Assembly: GCA_009787675.1 (NCBI GenBank) | Contig: WQSU01000043.1 | Span: 1-11,953 of the forward strand | DNA from: Lentimicrobiaceae bacterium | GTDB taxonomy: Bacteria > Bacteroidota > Bacteroidia > Bacteroidales > WCHB1-69 | DNA: 11,953 bases | Direction of reading: 5' to 3' | In this document: in pieces, positions 1 through 6,009 of the stretch | How positions within the stretch are numbered: the stretch's first letter is position 1 | Layout of the letters: every line of letters starts with the position of its first letter | Program-made: the position numbers and the translations under genes | The notes under the pieces: model-generated | Told to the model about the DNA's origin: nothing | Seen by the model: only the letters and a program-made list of their open reading frames with translations | Database searches by the model: none

Positions 1-192
1 TATGAACGCACCCACCCCGATGTGCTGAACGGAAGCCGTAAAAAAAGAATTGCAAACGGTAGTGGCAACGACGTGCAGGAAGTAAACAAACTTATTAAGC
101 AGTTTGACGATATGCGCAAGATGATGCGCATGGTCTCCGGCGGAAAAGCCAAAGGATTAATGAATATGCTGAATGCGCCGGGTAAGAGGTAA
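1..192 (+). CDS. ffh: Signal recognition particle protein Ffh, C-terminal end (partial)
   Basis: The first reading frame is open from base 1 to a TAA at 190-192 and gives the last 63 residues of Ffh, the SRP54-type GTPase that binds 4.5S RNA and hydrophobic signal sequences of nascent membrane proteins. What is visible is the end of the methionine-rich M domain. The segment SRKKRIANGSGNDVQEVNKL is the RNA-binding helix-turn-helix signature of the family, and it is followed by a helix with many methionines (KQFDDMRKMMRMV) and a short tail ending LMNMLNAPGKR. The NG GTPase domain lies outside the window. The gene converges on rimM, and its stop codon sits inside a hairpin that probably ends transcription. 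The identity is clear although only the tail is present. Confidence 0.93.
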   Translation, partial: YERTHPDVLNGSRKKRIANGSGNDVQEVNKLIKQFDDMRKMMRMVSGGKAKGLMNMLNAPGKR

Positions 193-210
193 AAATTTTT
201 TTTTACCTCT
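185..210. terminator. AT-rich hairpin between convergent ffh and rimM, possible bidirectional terminator
   Basis: An 11-bp perfect inverted repeat (AGAGGTAAAAA at 185-195 and its complement at 200-210) has a 4-nt T loop, and it overlaps the ffh stop codon. The T tract (196-204) is inside the hairpin and not after it, so it is not a textbook intrinsic terminator. The position between two convergent genes and the symmetry fit termination from both sides. A separate 10-bp palindrome, GGTAGCTACC, lies at 261-270 just past the rimM stop. Confidence 0.4.
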
Positions 211-275
211 AACTTTAAATGGTTGTGGTATAACTGTTTTTTTGAATTTAATGAATATTGGGTAGCTACCTCCTT

Positions 276-794
276 CTACTCCAAATATAGATCCACCAAC
301 CCTTCCGGCGCATTAATTGTAATCGTTTTATTTACCCTGTCCACTGTGTCGAAAATCTCGTCCACGGCGGGGATTAAGATCTCTTTGCCGTTGTAATCTA
401 TTTGCATAATGGGTTGCTTGCTAATCTCCATAAAATCAACGCATTTTCCTATATTCCCTTTAGCTTTGTCAATCACATCAAAACCAATTACTTCATGAAA
501 ATAGAACTTATTGCCGGTTAACGGTGGTAGAAAACTCAAAGGCAGGTAAAGTTCCGCTTTTACAAAACTTTTTGCAGTTTCTCCGTCCACATCTGCAAAT
601 TTAAGGATGGCTTGGTTCGCGCCTTTGTAAATAAATTCTTCAATCATGTAGGGCAACATCTCATCCTCCTCTTGAACAAACACGGCATCCAAAGTTTTGT
701 ATTTCTCGGGTTCGTCGGTGTCTAAATAAATAACTACTTGTCCTTTATAACCAAAAGTTTTCGTAACCACACCCAAATAAAAAAAATCTTTCAT
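276..794 (-). CDS. rimM: Ribosome maturation factor RimM
   Basis: A 172-residue protein of the usual RimM length. RimM binds ribosomal protein S19 in the 30S head and helps mature the 3' domain of 16S rRNA in the cytoplasm. The N-terminal beta-barrel (about residues 4-85) opens with FFYLGVVTKTFGYKGQV, matching the family's conserved G-x-V-x-K-x-x-G-x-x-G start. The C-terminal PRC-barrel (about 93-165) begins at FYFHEVIGFDV and contains the family signature EILIPAV, then the DxVDxxNKTITI strand and APEGL near the end. The start at 794 directly precedes the conserved core, with an A-rich leader and no strong Shine-Dalgarno. It lies 8 nt downstream of the acyltransferase gene and is probably co-transcribed with it. 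In many bacteria rimM sits with rpsP, trmD and rplS; those are absent here, although ffh, a frequent member of that cluster, is the convergent neighbour. Confidence 0.94.
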   Translation of the reverse strand: MKDFFYLGVVTKTFGYKGQVVIYLDTDEPEKYKTLDAVFVQEEDEMLPYMIEEFIYKGANQAILKFADVDGETAKSFVKAELYLPLSFLPPLTGNKFYFHEVIGFDVIDKAKGNIGKCVDFMEISKQPIMQIDYNGKEILIPAVDEIFDTVDRVNKTITINAPEGLVDLYLE

Positions 795-802
795 CTTGTG
801 TT

Positions 803-2548
803 TTATTTTTTAAATCGTTCTATTACATTAACATTCATATCTTTAGAAAGCATTAATAATGTTTTTTCGGGAACATCTTTTAAGTTCAACAACATGAGGG
901 CATCTAAACAATTGTTAAAATCTACATCAATATTAAATGCTAACACATTGCCTTTCAATTGCAAATAGCGTTTCACCAAGACAGGGAGTCCGCGCTGTTT
1001 GTTCTCCAAATCGATAATCAGTTTTTCCAACAATTCCAAATTATTAACATCTTTGAGATAACTTTTCACAAAACGAAACTTTTCTTTCGATAATTCGTGA
1101 ACAGGCGTAACAAATTTTCCATGATAATAATCAAAATGATGTCTTCTAATATATCTCTCAATCAATGTTTTAGAAATATCAGAGTAATCATTAGAAATAG
1201 AAACGGGACCTAAGAGGTGCTCATATTCTTCATTTTGGATTAAAATTTGTAAAATGCCTTTCCACAGCAACATAAGTGTTACGGAATTCCCTTGATAGGG
1301 TTTGATGATGAATGAACGTCCTAATTCAATGGTTTTATGCAGAATAGGATTGAGCGGTTTGCCCAGTTGAAAGATCGAATCTGTGTAAAACCCATTTCTG
1401 CCGTACGTTGTAATAATCTCTTTACCCATACCAATGCGGTAGGCGCCTACAATAGTTTCCTGTTCGTCATCCCATATAAAAAGCTGGTGATAATAAGTGT
1501 CATACTTGTCAAGGTCGAGCGCTTTGTTGGTGCCTTCGCCCACTTCTCTGAATGTAATTTCGCGTAGCCGCCCAATCTCCTCCATCACATATTTTAGTTC
1601 ATTTGGATGTGCAAACAACAGTGTGAAAGGACCTTGCCGGAAAAGGGTATGTTCTTTCTTTAACCGATTAATTTCTTCAACAATTAAATCTTTGTTTTGA
1701 GATGGGGCAACAGGTGCAATGGTAATGTTAGTTGCTTTTGGCGTATCGGTCTTGTTTGCAAGTGTTTTGCGAAGCAAATCCACATTCATCCTCACAAAAT
1801 TTGCATATTCTTTTTCATTTAGCGACACGGTACGAACCGGAAAGATGGGTGCACCAATTGCCACCTTTACTGTGGAATTATCTTTTCTGTTAAATTGGCG
1901 AACCAACTGAATGGTACGTAAAAGTGGATGGAAAAAGCCCAAAATGTGAAAGGAGGGAGTATTTTTTCCCGACATAAACATAGGAACAATCGGTACATTG
2001 ACTTTGCGAATGAACTTCATTATGGAGTTGGGCCATCTCTTATCCTGTACCCTAAATCCATGAACAGTAGAGACTTCTCCTGCAGGAAACAGCGCCAAAC
2101 AATTGCCCTCTTTCACATGGCGCAACGCAGCTTTTATTCCTTTAATATTCTGAGTGTTTTTTGCATCAAATGGATCTACTTCAATAAAAAACTTACTCAA
2201 AACATCCATTCTGCCTAAAAGAAAATTGCCTAAGAACTTAACATCAGGGCGAACACGCGAAATTAAGTCAATGAGCACAATGCCATCCAACATTCCGGTG
2301 GGGTGGTTGCAAATGAAAACACAGCTCCCTTTCTCAGGGATGTTTTTTAAGTTTGTTTCATCTACTACATATTTAATATTGTGTTGAAAGAGGTAGTGGG
2401 CGGTAACATCGTTTCCCAAATATTCTGCCGTTGCCGCATAAGAATCGTTTAGCTTGTTGAACCCCAATACATTCATCATAACTTTAGAAACATATCTTCT
2501 AAATTTGGTTGATTGGTGCAGAATGTCTTGGGGAGAGATGAGGGGCAT
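803..2548 (-). CDS. Bifunctional PlsC-type / GNAT-like acyltransferase, OlsF/GlsF-like aminolipid synthase
   Basis: A 581-residue, two-domain acyltransferase. Residues about 60-270 form a PlsC-like O-acyltransferase domain. The acceptor-site motif is NHPTGMLD (81-88), a His-X5-Asp spacing instead of the usual His-X4-Asp, followed by FPAGE (154-158) and NVPIVPMFMSGKN (184-196). Residues about 300-565 resemble the OlsB/autoinducer-synthase-like N-acyltransferase fold, with the segment REITFREVGEG (329-339), the acidic DLDKYDTYYHQLFIWD and GAYRIG (368-373), and GRSFIIKPYQG (410-420). This order matches the OlsF family and the related fused enzymes of Bacteroidota, where the C-terminal half N-acylates an amino acid (ornithine or glycine) with a 3-hydroxy fatty acid and the N-terminal half adds a second acyl chain by O-acylation. 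The product is a phosphorus-free membrane lipid made at the inner membrane. The amino-acid substrate cannot be told from sequence. A -7 box and a palindrome lie in its leader; rimM follows after 8 nt. Confidence 0.85.
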   Translation of the reverse strand: MPLISPQDILHQSTKFRRYVSKVMMNVLGFNKLNDSYAATAEYLGNDVTAHYLFQHNIKYVVDETNLKNIPEKGSCVFICNHPTGMLDGIVLIDLISRVRPDVKFLGNFLLGRMDVLSKFFIEVDPFDAKNTQNIKGIKAALRHVKEGNCLALFPAGEVSTVHGFRVQDKRWPNSIMKFIRKVNVPIVPMFMSGKNTPSFHILGFFHPLLRTIQLVRQFNRKDNSTVKVAIGAPIFPVRTVSLNEKEYANFVRMNVDLLRKTLANKTDTPKATNITIAPVAPSQNKDLIVEEINRLKKEHTLFRQGPFTLLFAHPNELKYVMEEIGRLREITFREVGEGTNKALDLDKYDTYYHQLFIWDDEQETIVGAYRIGMGKEIITTYGRNGFYTDSIFQLGKPLNPILHKTIELGRSFIIKPYQGNSVTLMLLWKGILQILIQNEEYEHLLGPVSISNDYSDISKTLIERYIRRHHFDYYHGKFVTPVHELSKEKFRFVKSYLKDVNNLELLEKLIIDLENKQRGLPVLVKRYLQLKGNVLAFNIDVDFNNCLDALMLLNLKDVPEKTLLMLSKDMNVNVIERFKK

Positions 2549-2576
2549 AAGATAGTGATTAGTGTTTAACTATTTG

Positions 2577-2596
2577 CCGTTGGCTTTAGCCAACGG
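2577..2596. repeat. Perfect palindromic element (REP-like) in the acyltransferase leader
   Basis: The sequence CCGTTGGCT-TT-AGCCAACGG is a perfect 9-bp inverted repeat with a 2-nt loop and is much more GC-rich than its surroundings. It lies between the waaA stop (2630) and the acyltransferase start (2548), ending 28 nt before that start. If the -7 box at 2616-2623 is used, the hairpin is in the 5' untranslated leader. On the minus strand it is followed by an A/T mix without a T run, so it is a poor intrinsic terminator for waaA. Compact GC-rich intergenic palindromes of this kind are often dispersed REP-type repeats; whether this one recurs in the genome cannot be seen here. Confidence 0.7.
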
Positions 2597-2615
2597 ACTA
2601 TGAATTATTAATTTG

Positions 2616-2623
2616 CAAAAATA
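2616..2623 (-). promoter_or_regulatory. Bacteroidota-type -7 box for the acyltransferase-rimM unit
   Basis: On the minus strand the site reads TATTTTTG, a full match to the Bacteroidota -7 consensus TAnnTTTG, in the context TTCTATTTTTGC that recurs before the four-gene run at 5905-5912. Transcription would start near 2609 and give a leader of about 60 nt holding the palindrome. No TTG is found at the expected 19-21 nt upstream; the nearest is 27 nt away. A 10-bp direct repeat TATGAATTAT flanks the box (2599-2608 and 2631-2640). Confidence 0.45.
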
Positions 2624-2629
2624 GAATTT

Positions 2630-3862
2630 TTATGAATTATAAATAATGTTCAAAATTTTATCTGTAGCGCCGAGGTTTTGGGTGATATAATCTTTGCAAA
2701 TCTTGCAAGTGTTTTTATAATAGGCAGGATCATTCTCAAATTCAATTAGTTTTTTCTCCATTTCTTTTGCATGGGTGATGGAGAATGCAGCGCCGTTTCC
2801 CACTAACTCAACTGCTTCGTTAAATTTATGAAAATGAGGTCCGAAAAAAATGGGTTTTTCAAAAACAGCAGCTTCCAAAATATTATGCAATCCTGTTTGA
2901 AAAGCGCCGCCAATGTACGAAATATCAGCATATTTGTAAATTTTGCTTAACAGCCCGACACTGTCAATAATCAATATTTGAGCATTTAGCAGGTTTTTTT
3001 CTTCTTTTTCAGAAAAACAAACCACTGAGAATGAGTGAAATAACTTCTTTATTTGTTCAATATGTTTCTTCTCTACATTATGAGGCGCTATTACCATTTT
3101 GTAGTGGAGATGGATTTGTTCAAACAGTTGGGCTAATAATTTTTCATCAGGCATCCATGTACTGCCCGCCACTAACAATTTCTTATCATTTTTAAAAGAG
3201 AGACACTCATTCAATGTATAGGGTTGTTGTGCAATTTCATAAACTCTGTCGAATCGGGTATCTCCGGTAACAGCAACGTTTTGAATACCATGTTGCATTA
3301 AGATATTTTTTGAGTCTTTATTTTGCACAAAAAAGTAGCTGCATTTTTTTAACTCATTCAAAAACCATGTTCCATAATTCTTAAAAAAATATTGATTTCT
3401 TCTAAAAATAGCTGAAACATAATAAAATGGGATATTTGCTTGAGAAAGTTCATGCATATAATTATACCAATATTCATATTTTACAAAGAAAACTTTTTGA
3501 GGTTTTATAATATGAATGAATTTTCTTGCATTTTTCGGTGTATCAACTGGTAGATAGGTAATAATATCTGCAATAGGATCATCTTTCTTGATTTCAAATC
3601 CGGACGGTGAAAAAAAAGTGAGTAAAAGTGTAACATTTTCATTTTGCTTTATTTTTTCCATTAATGGTTTTCCCTGTTCAAATTCTCCTAGAGAGGCACA
3701 GTGAAACCATATAATATTGTTTATTCCCGAGCATTTTTTCTCAAGAAAAAGGAAAATATTTTTTCTTCCGTTACACCATAAATATGCTTTTTTTGAGTAG
3801 AAAGCTGCAATTTTTATGAGGCAAGCAAAAATTGAAATAAAGAGCGAATAAATAAATCGCAT
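2630..3862 (-). CDS. waaA: 3-deoxy-D-manno-octulosonic acid (Kdo) transferase
   Basis: A 410-residue GT30 glycosyltransferase that moves Kdo from CMP-Kdo onto the lipid A precursor at the cytoplasmic face of the inner membrane, the first step of LPS core assembly. An N-terminal membrane-associating helix (about residues 2-20) is followed by WFHCASLGEFEQG, whose Glu60 matches the catalytic base of characterised WaaA proteins. Further conserved blocks are FFSPSG, YLPVDTP, KYEYWYN, GDTRFDRV, VAGSTWMPDE, APHN and the C-terminal nucleotide-sugar site GGAFQTGLHNILEAA...FGPH. The frame is open to an ATG at 3922, but that start would overlap the preceding gene by 55 bp and add a non-conserved leader; the ATG at 3862 leaves a 5-nt gap and fits the family length. 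It is the last gene of the four-gene run. The number of Kdo residues added cannot be deduced. Confidence 0.94.
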   Translation of the reverse strand: MRFIYSLFISIFACLIKIAAFYSKKAYLWCNGRKNIFLFLEKKCSGINNIIWFHCASLGEFEQGKPLMEKIKQNENVTLLLTFFSPSGFEIKKDDPIADIITYLPVDTPKNARKFIHIIKPQKVFFVKYEYWYNYMHELSQANIPFYYVSAIFRRNQYFFKNYGTWFLNELKKCSYFFVQNKDSKNILMQHGIQNVAVTGDTRFDRVYEIAQQPYTLNECLSFKNDKKLLVAGSTWMPDEKLLAQLFEQIHLHYKMVIAPHNVEKKHIEQIKKLFHSFSVVCFSEKEEKNLLNAQILIIDSVGLLSKIYKYADISYIGGAFQTGLHNILEAAVFEKPIFFGPHFHKFNEAVELVGNGAAFSITHAKEMEKKLIEFENDPAYYKNTCKICKDYITQNLGATDKILNIIYNS

Positions 3863-3867
3863 GAAAT

Positions 3868-4686
3868 TTAATAGTAATAATATGTAGTTACGCGCTTTTT
3901 CTCGTAAAAGGGTAAAACCCAACCTAATTTAATTCCCACTAAACCGCTGAATTTTCGGGGTAATTTATCGGTAGGACCTTTATAGTCTCCCACAAAAATA
4001 TAGCCTCTATCTGGTTTTGAAAATATTTCCCATACTTCAACGCCAATATAAAAGCTCAAGACTCTTCTTTTTTGCATAAACAAATAACCAAAAAACTGAT
4101 TCAAGGCTATTGCCGAAGAGCGTTGGTCGTATCCTAAACGATAATCTTTTTGGTCTATTTGAGGAAAGTAGTGATTGGGGTCTGTAAAATGGATTTTATG
4201 TCCGAAATAGCCTGCACTCACTTTGAGCCAAAGACCGGAGTTTTTCCACCGGTCTAAAGGAAAAATTTTTCCCACTGTAGCGCCAACATACCAGTATCTT
4301 CCTTCATAAGCAAGCGCTACACTAGTATTTCCAGCAACATTAAAAGGCACAGAGTCTTTAGTTCCGTCAAAAACTAACACATTTTCACCTAATATCTCCG
4401 AACACGGTTTTCTTACTTTACTTCCAAACATATAATCAAAAGCGATTTCAATAGTCCAGTTTGATTTTGTTTTTATGGTAAAATCGAGCCCTATATCATA
4501 GTTAAAGTTAAAGGTTTTCGCTAAATAACCTTCTCCAAATGGAACCTGCACAGCGAATTTAGGGCTCGCCCAAATCATAAAGGTGGCGGTATCCACATAC
4601 TTAAGGTCGCGTTTAAAATATTCCTGTGAAAACACGGTAGTTAATGCGACAAAGAAAATGAGAAAGAATAAAATTATTTTTTTCAT
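3868..4686 (-). CDS. Outer-membrane beta-barrel protein of unknown function, waaA-linked
   Basis: A 272-residue protein with a clear signal peptide (residues 1-20, two lysines then a hydrophobic stretch, likely cut at VFS|QEY). The mature part has alternating hydrophobic/polar strands rich in aromatic residues (for example FNFNYDIGLDFTI, WTIEIAFDYMFGS, RYWYVGATVGKIF, VLSFYIGVEVWEIF, SGLVGIKLGWVLPFY), as expected of a porin-like barrel in the outer membrane. It ends TYYYY, an aromatic end usual for the final strand recognised by the BAM machinery. The ending GWVLPFY plus tyrosines resembles an uncharacterised Bacteroidota family that I remember being next to waaA; this is memory and not a search. 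It is 4 nt from the DUF3822-like gene and 5 nt from waaA, so the genes are very probably one transcript and the job may concern LPS or envelope assembly. No ligand-binding or enzymatic motif was recognised. Confidence 0.8.
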   Translation of the reverse strand: MKKIILFFLIFFVALTTVFSQEYFKRDLKYVDTATFMIWASPKFAVQVPFGEGYLAKTFNFNYDIGLDFTIKTKSNWTIEIAFDYMFGSKVRKPCSEILGENVLVFDGTKDSVPFNVAGNTSVALAYEGRYWYVGATVGKIFPLDRWKNSGLWLKVSAGYFGHKIHFTDPNHYFPQIDQKDYRLGYDQRSSAIALNQFFGYLFMQKRRVLSFYIGVEVWEIFSKPDRGYIFVGDYKGPTDKLPRKFSGLVGIKLGWVLPFYEKKRVTTYYYY

Positions 4687-4690
4687 GATA

Positions 4691-5161
4691 CTATAATTGT
4701 TTCATCTCAAAATATTCATTTAAAAAAGATAGCATTTTAGGAGTTAATGAATTGTAATAGAATATTATTTGAGATATGTCATCAAAGAATTGTTGGGAAA
4801 CATTGGCAAGATGATATACAATATCTTCTTTTACAGAAAAAAGAAAATATCCGGCAAAGACAATCTCTATATTTTGCAATACTAACAGATTAAAGTTATT
4901 ATCAGCAATTTCTAAACAGATTGCCTCTGTTTGCTTGGGGTGTTTTTCACGTAAATTATTGTACATGAGGCTAATAACATGAACTGTGTCTGTATCTTTG
5001 GGTTTTGGGTAGAGTAGAAAAAACTCCTTTAAATCATCAGTGCCTATGTTTACCTGTTGTTGTTCAGGATACAAGACGTTCCAATACTCTTGAATCTTTT
5101 CTTCTTTAAACAATTCTTGCGGAATTAATCCTGATGGAGTATTGCGAATGACAGTAGGCAT
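4691..5161 (-). CDS. Short DUF3822-like protein
   Basis: A 156-residue soluble protein with no signal peptide or membrane segment. Two parts resemble DUF3822, a Bacteroidota family that I recall being placed in the actin-like ATPase fold clan: the opening TPSGLIPQELFKEEKIQEYW (compare the family's LVP-x-x-L-F-x-x-E-K block) and ICLEIADNNFNLLVLQNIEIVFAGYFLFSVKEDIVYHL (compare a strand pair ending in a D-x-x-Y-x-L block). Typical members are, as I recall, about 250-280 residues, so this one lacks much of the N-terminal portion and probably the C-terminal end. The start at 5161 cannot be moved far upstream because the preceding gene ends 12 nt away. It could be a naturally minimal member or a reduced paralogue. 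Residues for nucleotide binding cannot be pointed out. The spacing (12 nt upstream, 4 nt downstream) makes it part of the same operon as the barrel and waaA. Confidence 0.6.
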   Translation of the reverse strand: MPTVIRNTPSGLIPQELFKEEKIQEYWNVLYPEQQQVNIGTDDLKEFFLLYPKPKDTDTVHVISLMYNNLREKHPKQTEAICLEIADNNFNLLVLQNIEIVFAGYFLFSVKEDIVYHLANVSQQFFDDISQIIFYYNSLTPKMLSFLNEYFEMKQL

Positions 5162-5173
5162 AAATGGAAAAGA

Positions 5174-5854
5174 TTATTTTTCCCAACTTCCTGATGTACT
5201 GGCATCAGTAAGTGAGCCTAAGGATAAAGGACGATATTTTTCTTTAAACTGCGTTTCTTCAGCTAATCCACTATAAAACAATTTATTGAAAACCTTATCA
5301 GAGAAACTGGATTCTTTGGGCGTAATCGTTCTATCTAAGTTAATTAAGATGTCATCCAACGGTACATCAATTCTATAAACAGGAATTTCATAAGTTTTGC
5401 TCGATAATTTTCCTAATTGAATTTCAAATTTTCTGCCATCTGCGTAGGGTATTAATTGAAAGTTCTTCAAACTTTCAGAATTCACATTAGGATCGGATTC
5501 AATAATTTTATCTTTTGCGGAGATTCTTTCCTCAACTTTCTTGATCAAGCCGGCTTTAAAAGCGGCTTCTTCGGTCATATTTTCCGGAATTTCTCCTGTG
5601 ATTTTAGTAATTTTCACCACACCATGGTTAACGAAGTAAACTAAAGTATCTACGTTTCCGGCATATTTTTTAAACTCATTACGATACACAGCCTGAACGG
5701 CGCGAATAGTTACCAAACGGGATCTAACTTCTTCAGAACGTTGATTGTAAACTGCTTTGTATTTTTCCGGACGTAAAATACTACGAGTGGCAAGAAGCGC
5801 AAGAATTAACGCAACTATAACTAATAAAATGTTGAATAAAGTTTTAACTTTCAT
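5174..5854 (-). CDS. Membrane-anchored protein of unknown function with pilin-like N-terminus
   Basis: A 226-residue protein, first gene of the four-gene run. Residues 5-25 form a single hydrophobic helix after two lysines, with no cleavage or lipobox site, so it should be anchored in the inner membrane with the bulk in the periplasm. The following region (about 30-80) is a charged helix running into RLVTIRAVQAVYRNEFKKYAGNVDTLVYF. This resembles the helix-plus-YxxLxxL pattern after the hydrophobic segment in pilin and pseudopilin proteins, but the prepilin peptidase site (Gly-Phe/Glu) is absent. The C-terminal half has beta-rich segments (FQLIPYADGRKFEIQLGKL, TYEIPVYRIDVPLDDIL) and a low-complexity end SLTDASTSGSWEK. 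I recall similar uncharacterised proteins in Bacteroidales; no function is known to me. A full-match -7 box lies 51 bp upstream. Confidence 0.75.
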   Translation of the reverse strand: MKVKTLFNILLVIVALILALLATRSILRPEKYKAVYNQRSEEVRSRLVTIRAVQAVYRNEFKKYAGNVDTLVYFVNHGVVKITKITGEIPENMTEEAAFKAGLIKKVEERISAKDKIIESDPNVNSESLKNFQLIPYADGRKFEIQLGKLSSKTYEIPVYRIDVPLDDILINLDRTITPKESSFSDKVFNKLFYSGLAEETQFKEKYRPLSLGSLTDASTSGSWEK

Positions 5855-5904
5855 ACTATTGATTAATTAATTTGATTATCGGTAAACGTTTTTTTTACAG
5901 CCAG

Positions 5905-5912
5905 CAAAAATA
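5905..5912 (-). promoter_or_regulatory. Bacteroidota-type -7 box for the four-gene envelope run
   Basis: The minus strand reads TATTTTTG, a full TAnnTTTG match, in the same TTCTATTTTTGC context as at 2616-2623. Transcription would begin near 5898, about 44 nt before the start at 5854. A TTG is present upstream but only 12 nt away, nearer than the 19-21 nt expected, so the -33 part is not convincing. Confidence 0.45.
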
Positions 5913-5971
5913 GAAAAAAATTGACAAGAATTTTTCTGCTTTTTTTTAGGGTTAACAACTGTTTTTTTTCA

Positions 5972-5987
5972 ATAATAGAACTATTAT
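5972..5987. repeat. Small AT-only inverted repeat downstream of the nitroreductase gene
   Basis: ATAATAG-AA-CTATTAT is a perfect 7-bp-stem inverted repeat with a 2-nt loop, 22 bp after the nitroreductase stop. An outer pair ACAAC/GTTGT (5955-5959 and 5992-5996) could lengthen it. In the minus-strand direction it is followed by A-rich and not T-rich sequence, so a terminator role is only a guess. Confidence 0.3.
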
Positions 5988-6009
5988 GTTTGTTGTCATT
6001 TTTCTAACA

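Noticed and set aside
1928..2218. Plus-strand open frame of 96 codons
   Set aside because: It is the complement of the PlsC domain of the acyltransferase; the sense frame holds all family motifs.
2577..2596. Intrinsic terminator for waaA
   Set aside because: The stem is strong, but in the minus direction it is followed by mixed sequence with no T run.
3863..3922. 20-residue N-terminal extension of waaA starting at 3922
   Set aside because: It would overlap the barrel gene by 55 bp, and the ATG at 3862 gives the usual length with the membrane helix at the start.
5174..5854. True type IV pilin or pseudopilin
   Set aside because: The N-terminal helix and following pattern are similar, but there is no prepilin peptidase cleavage site and no pilus genes nearby.
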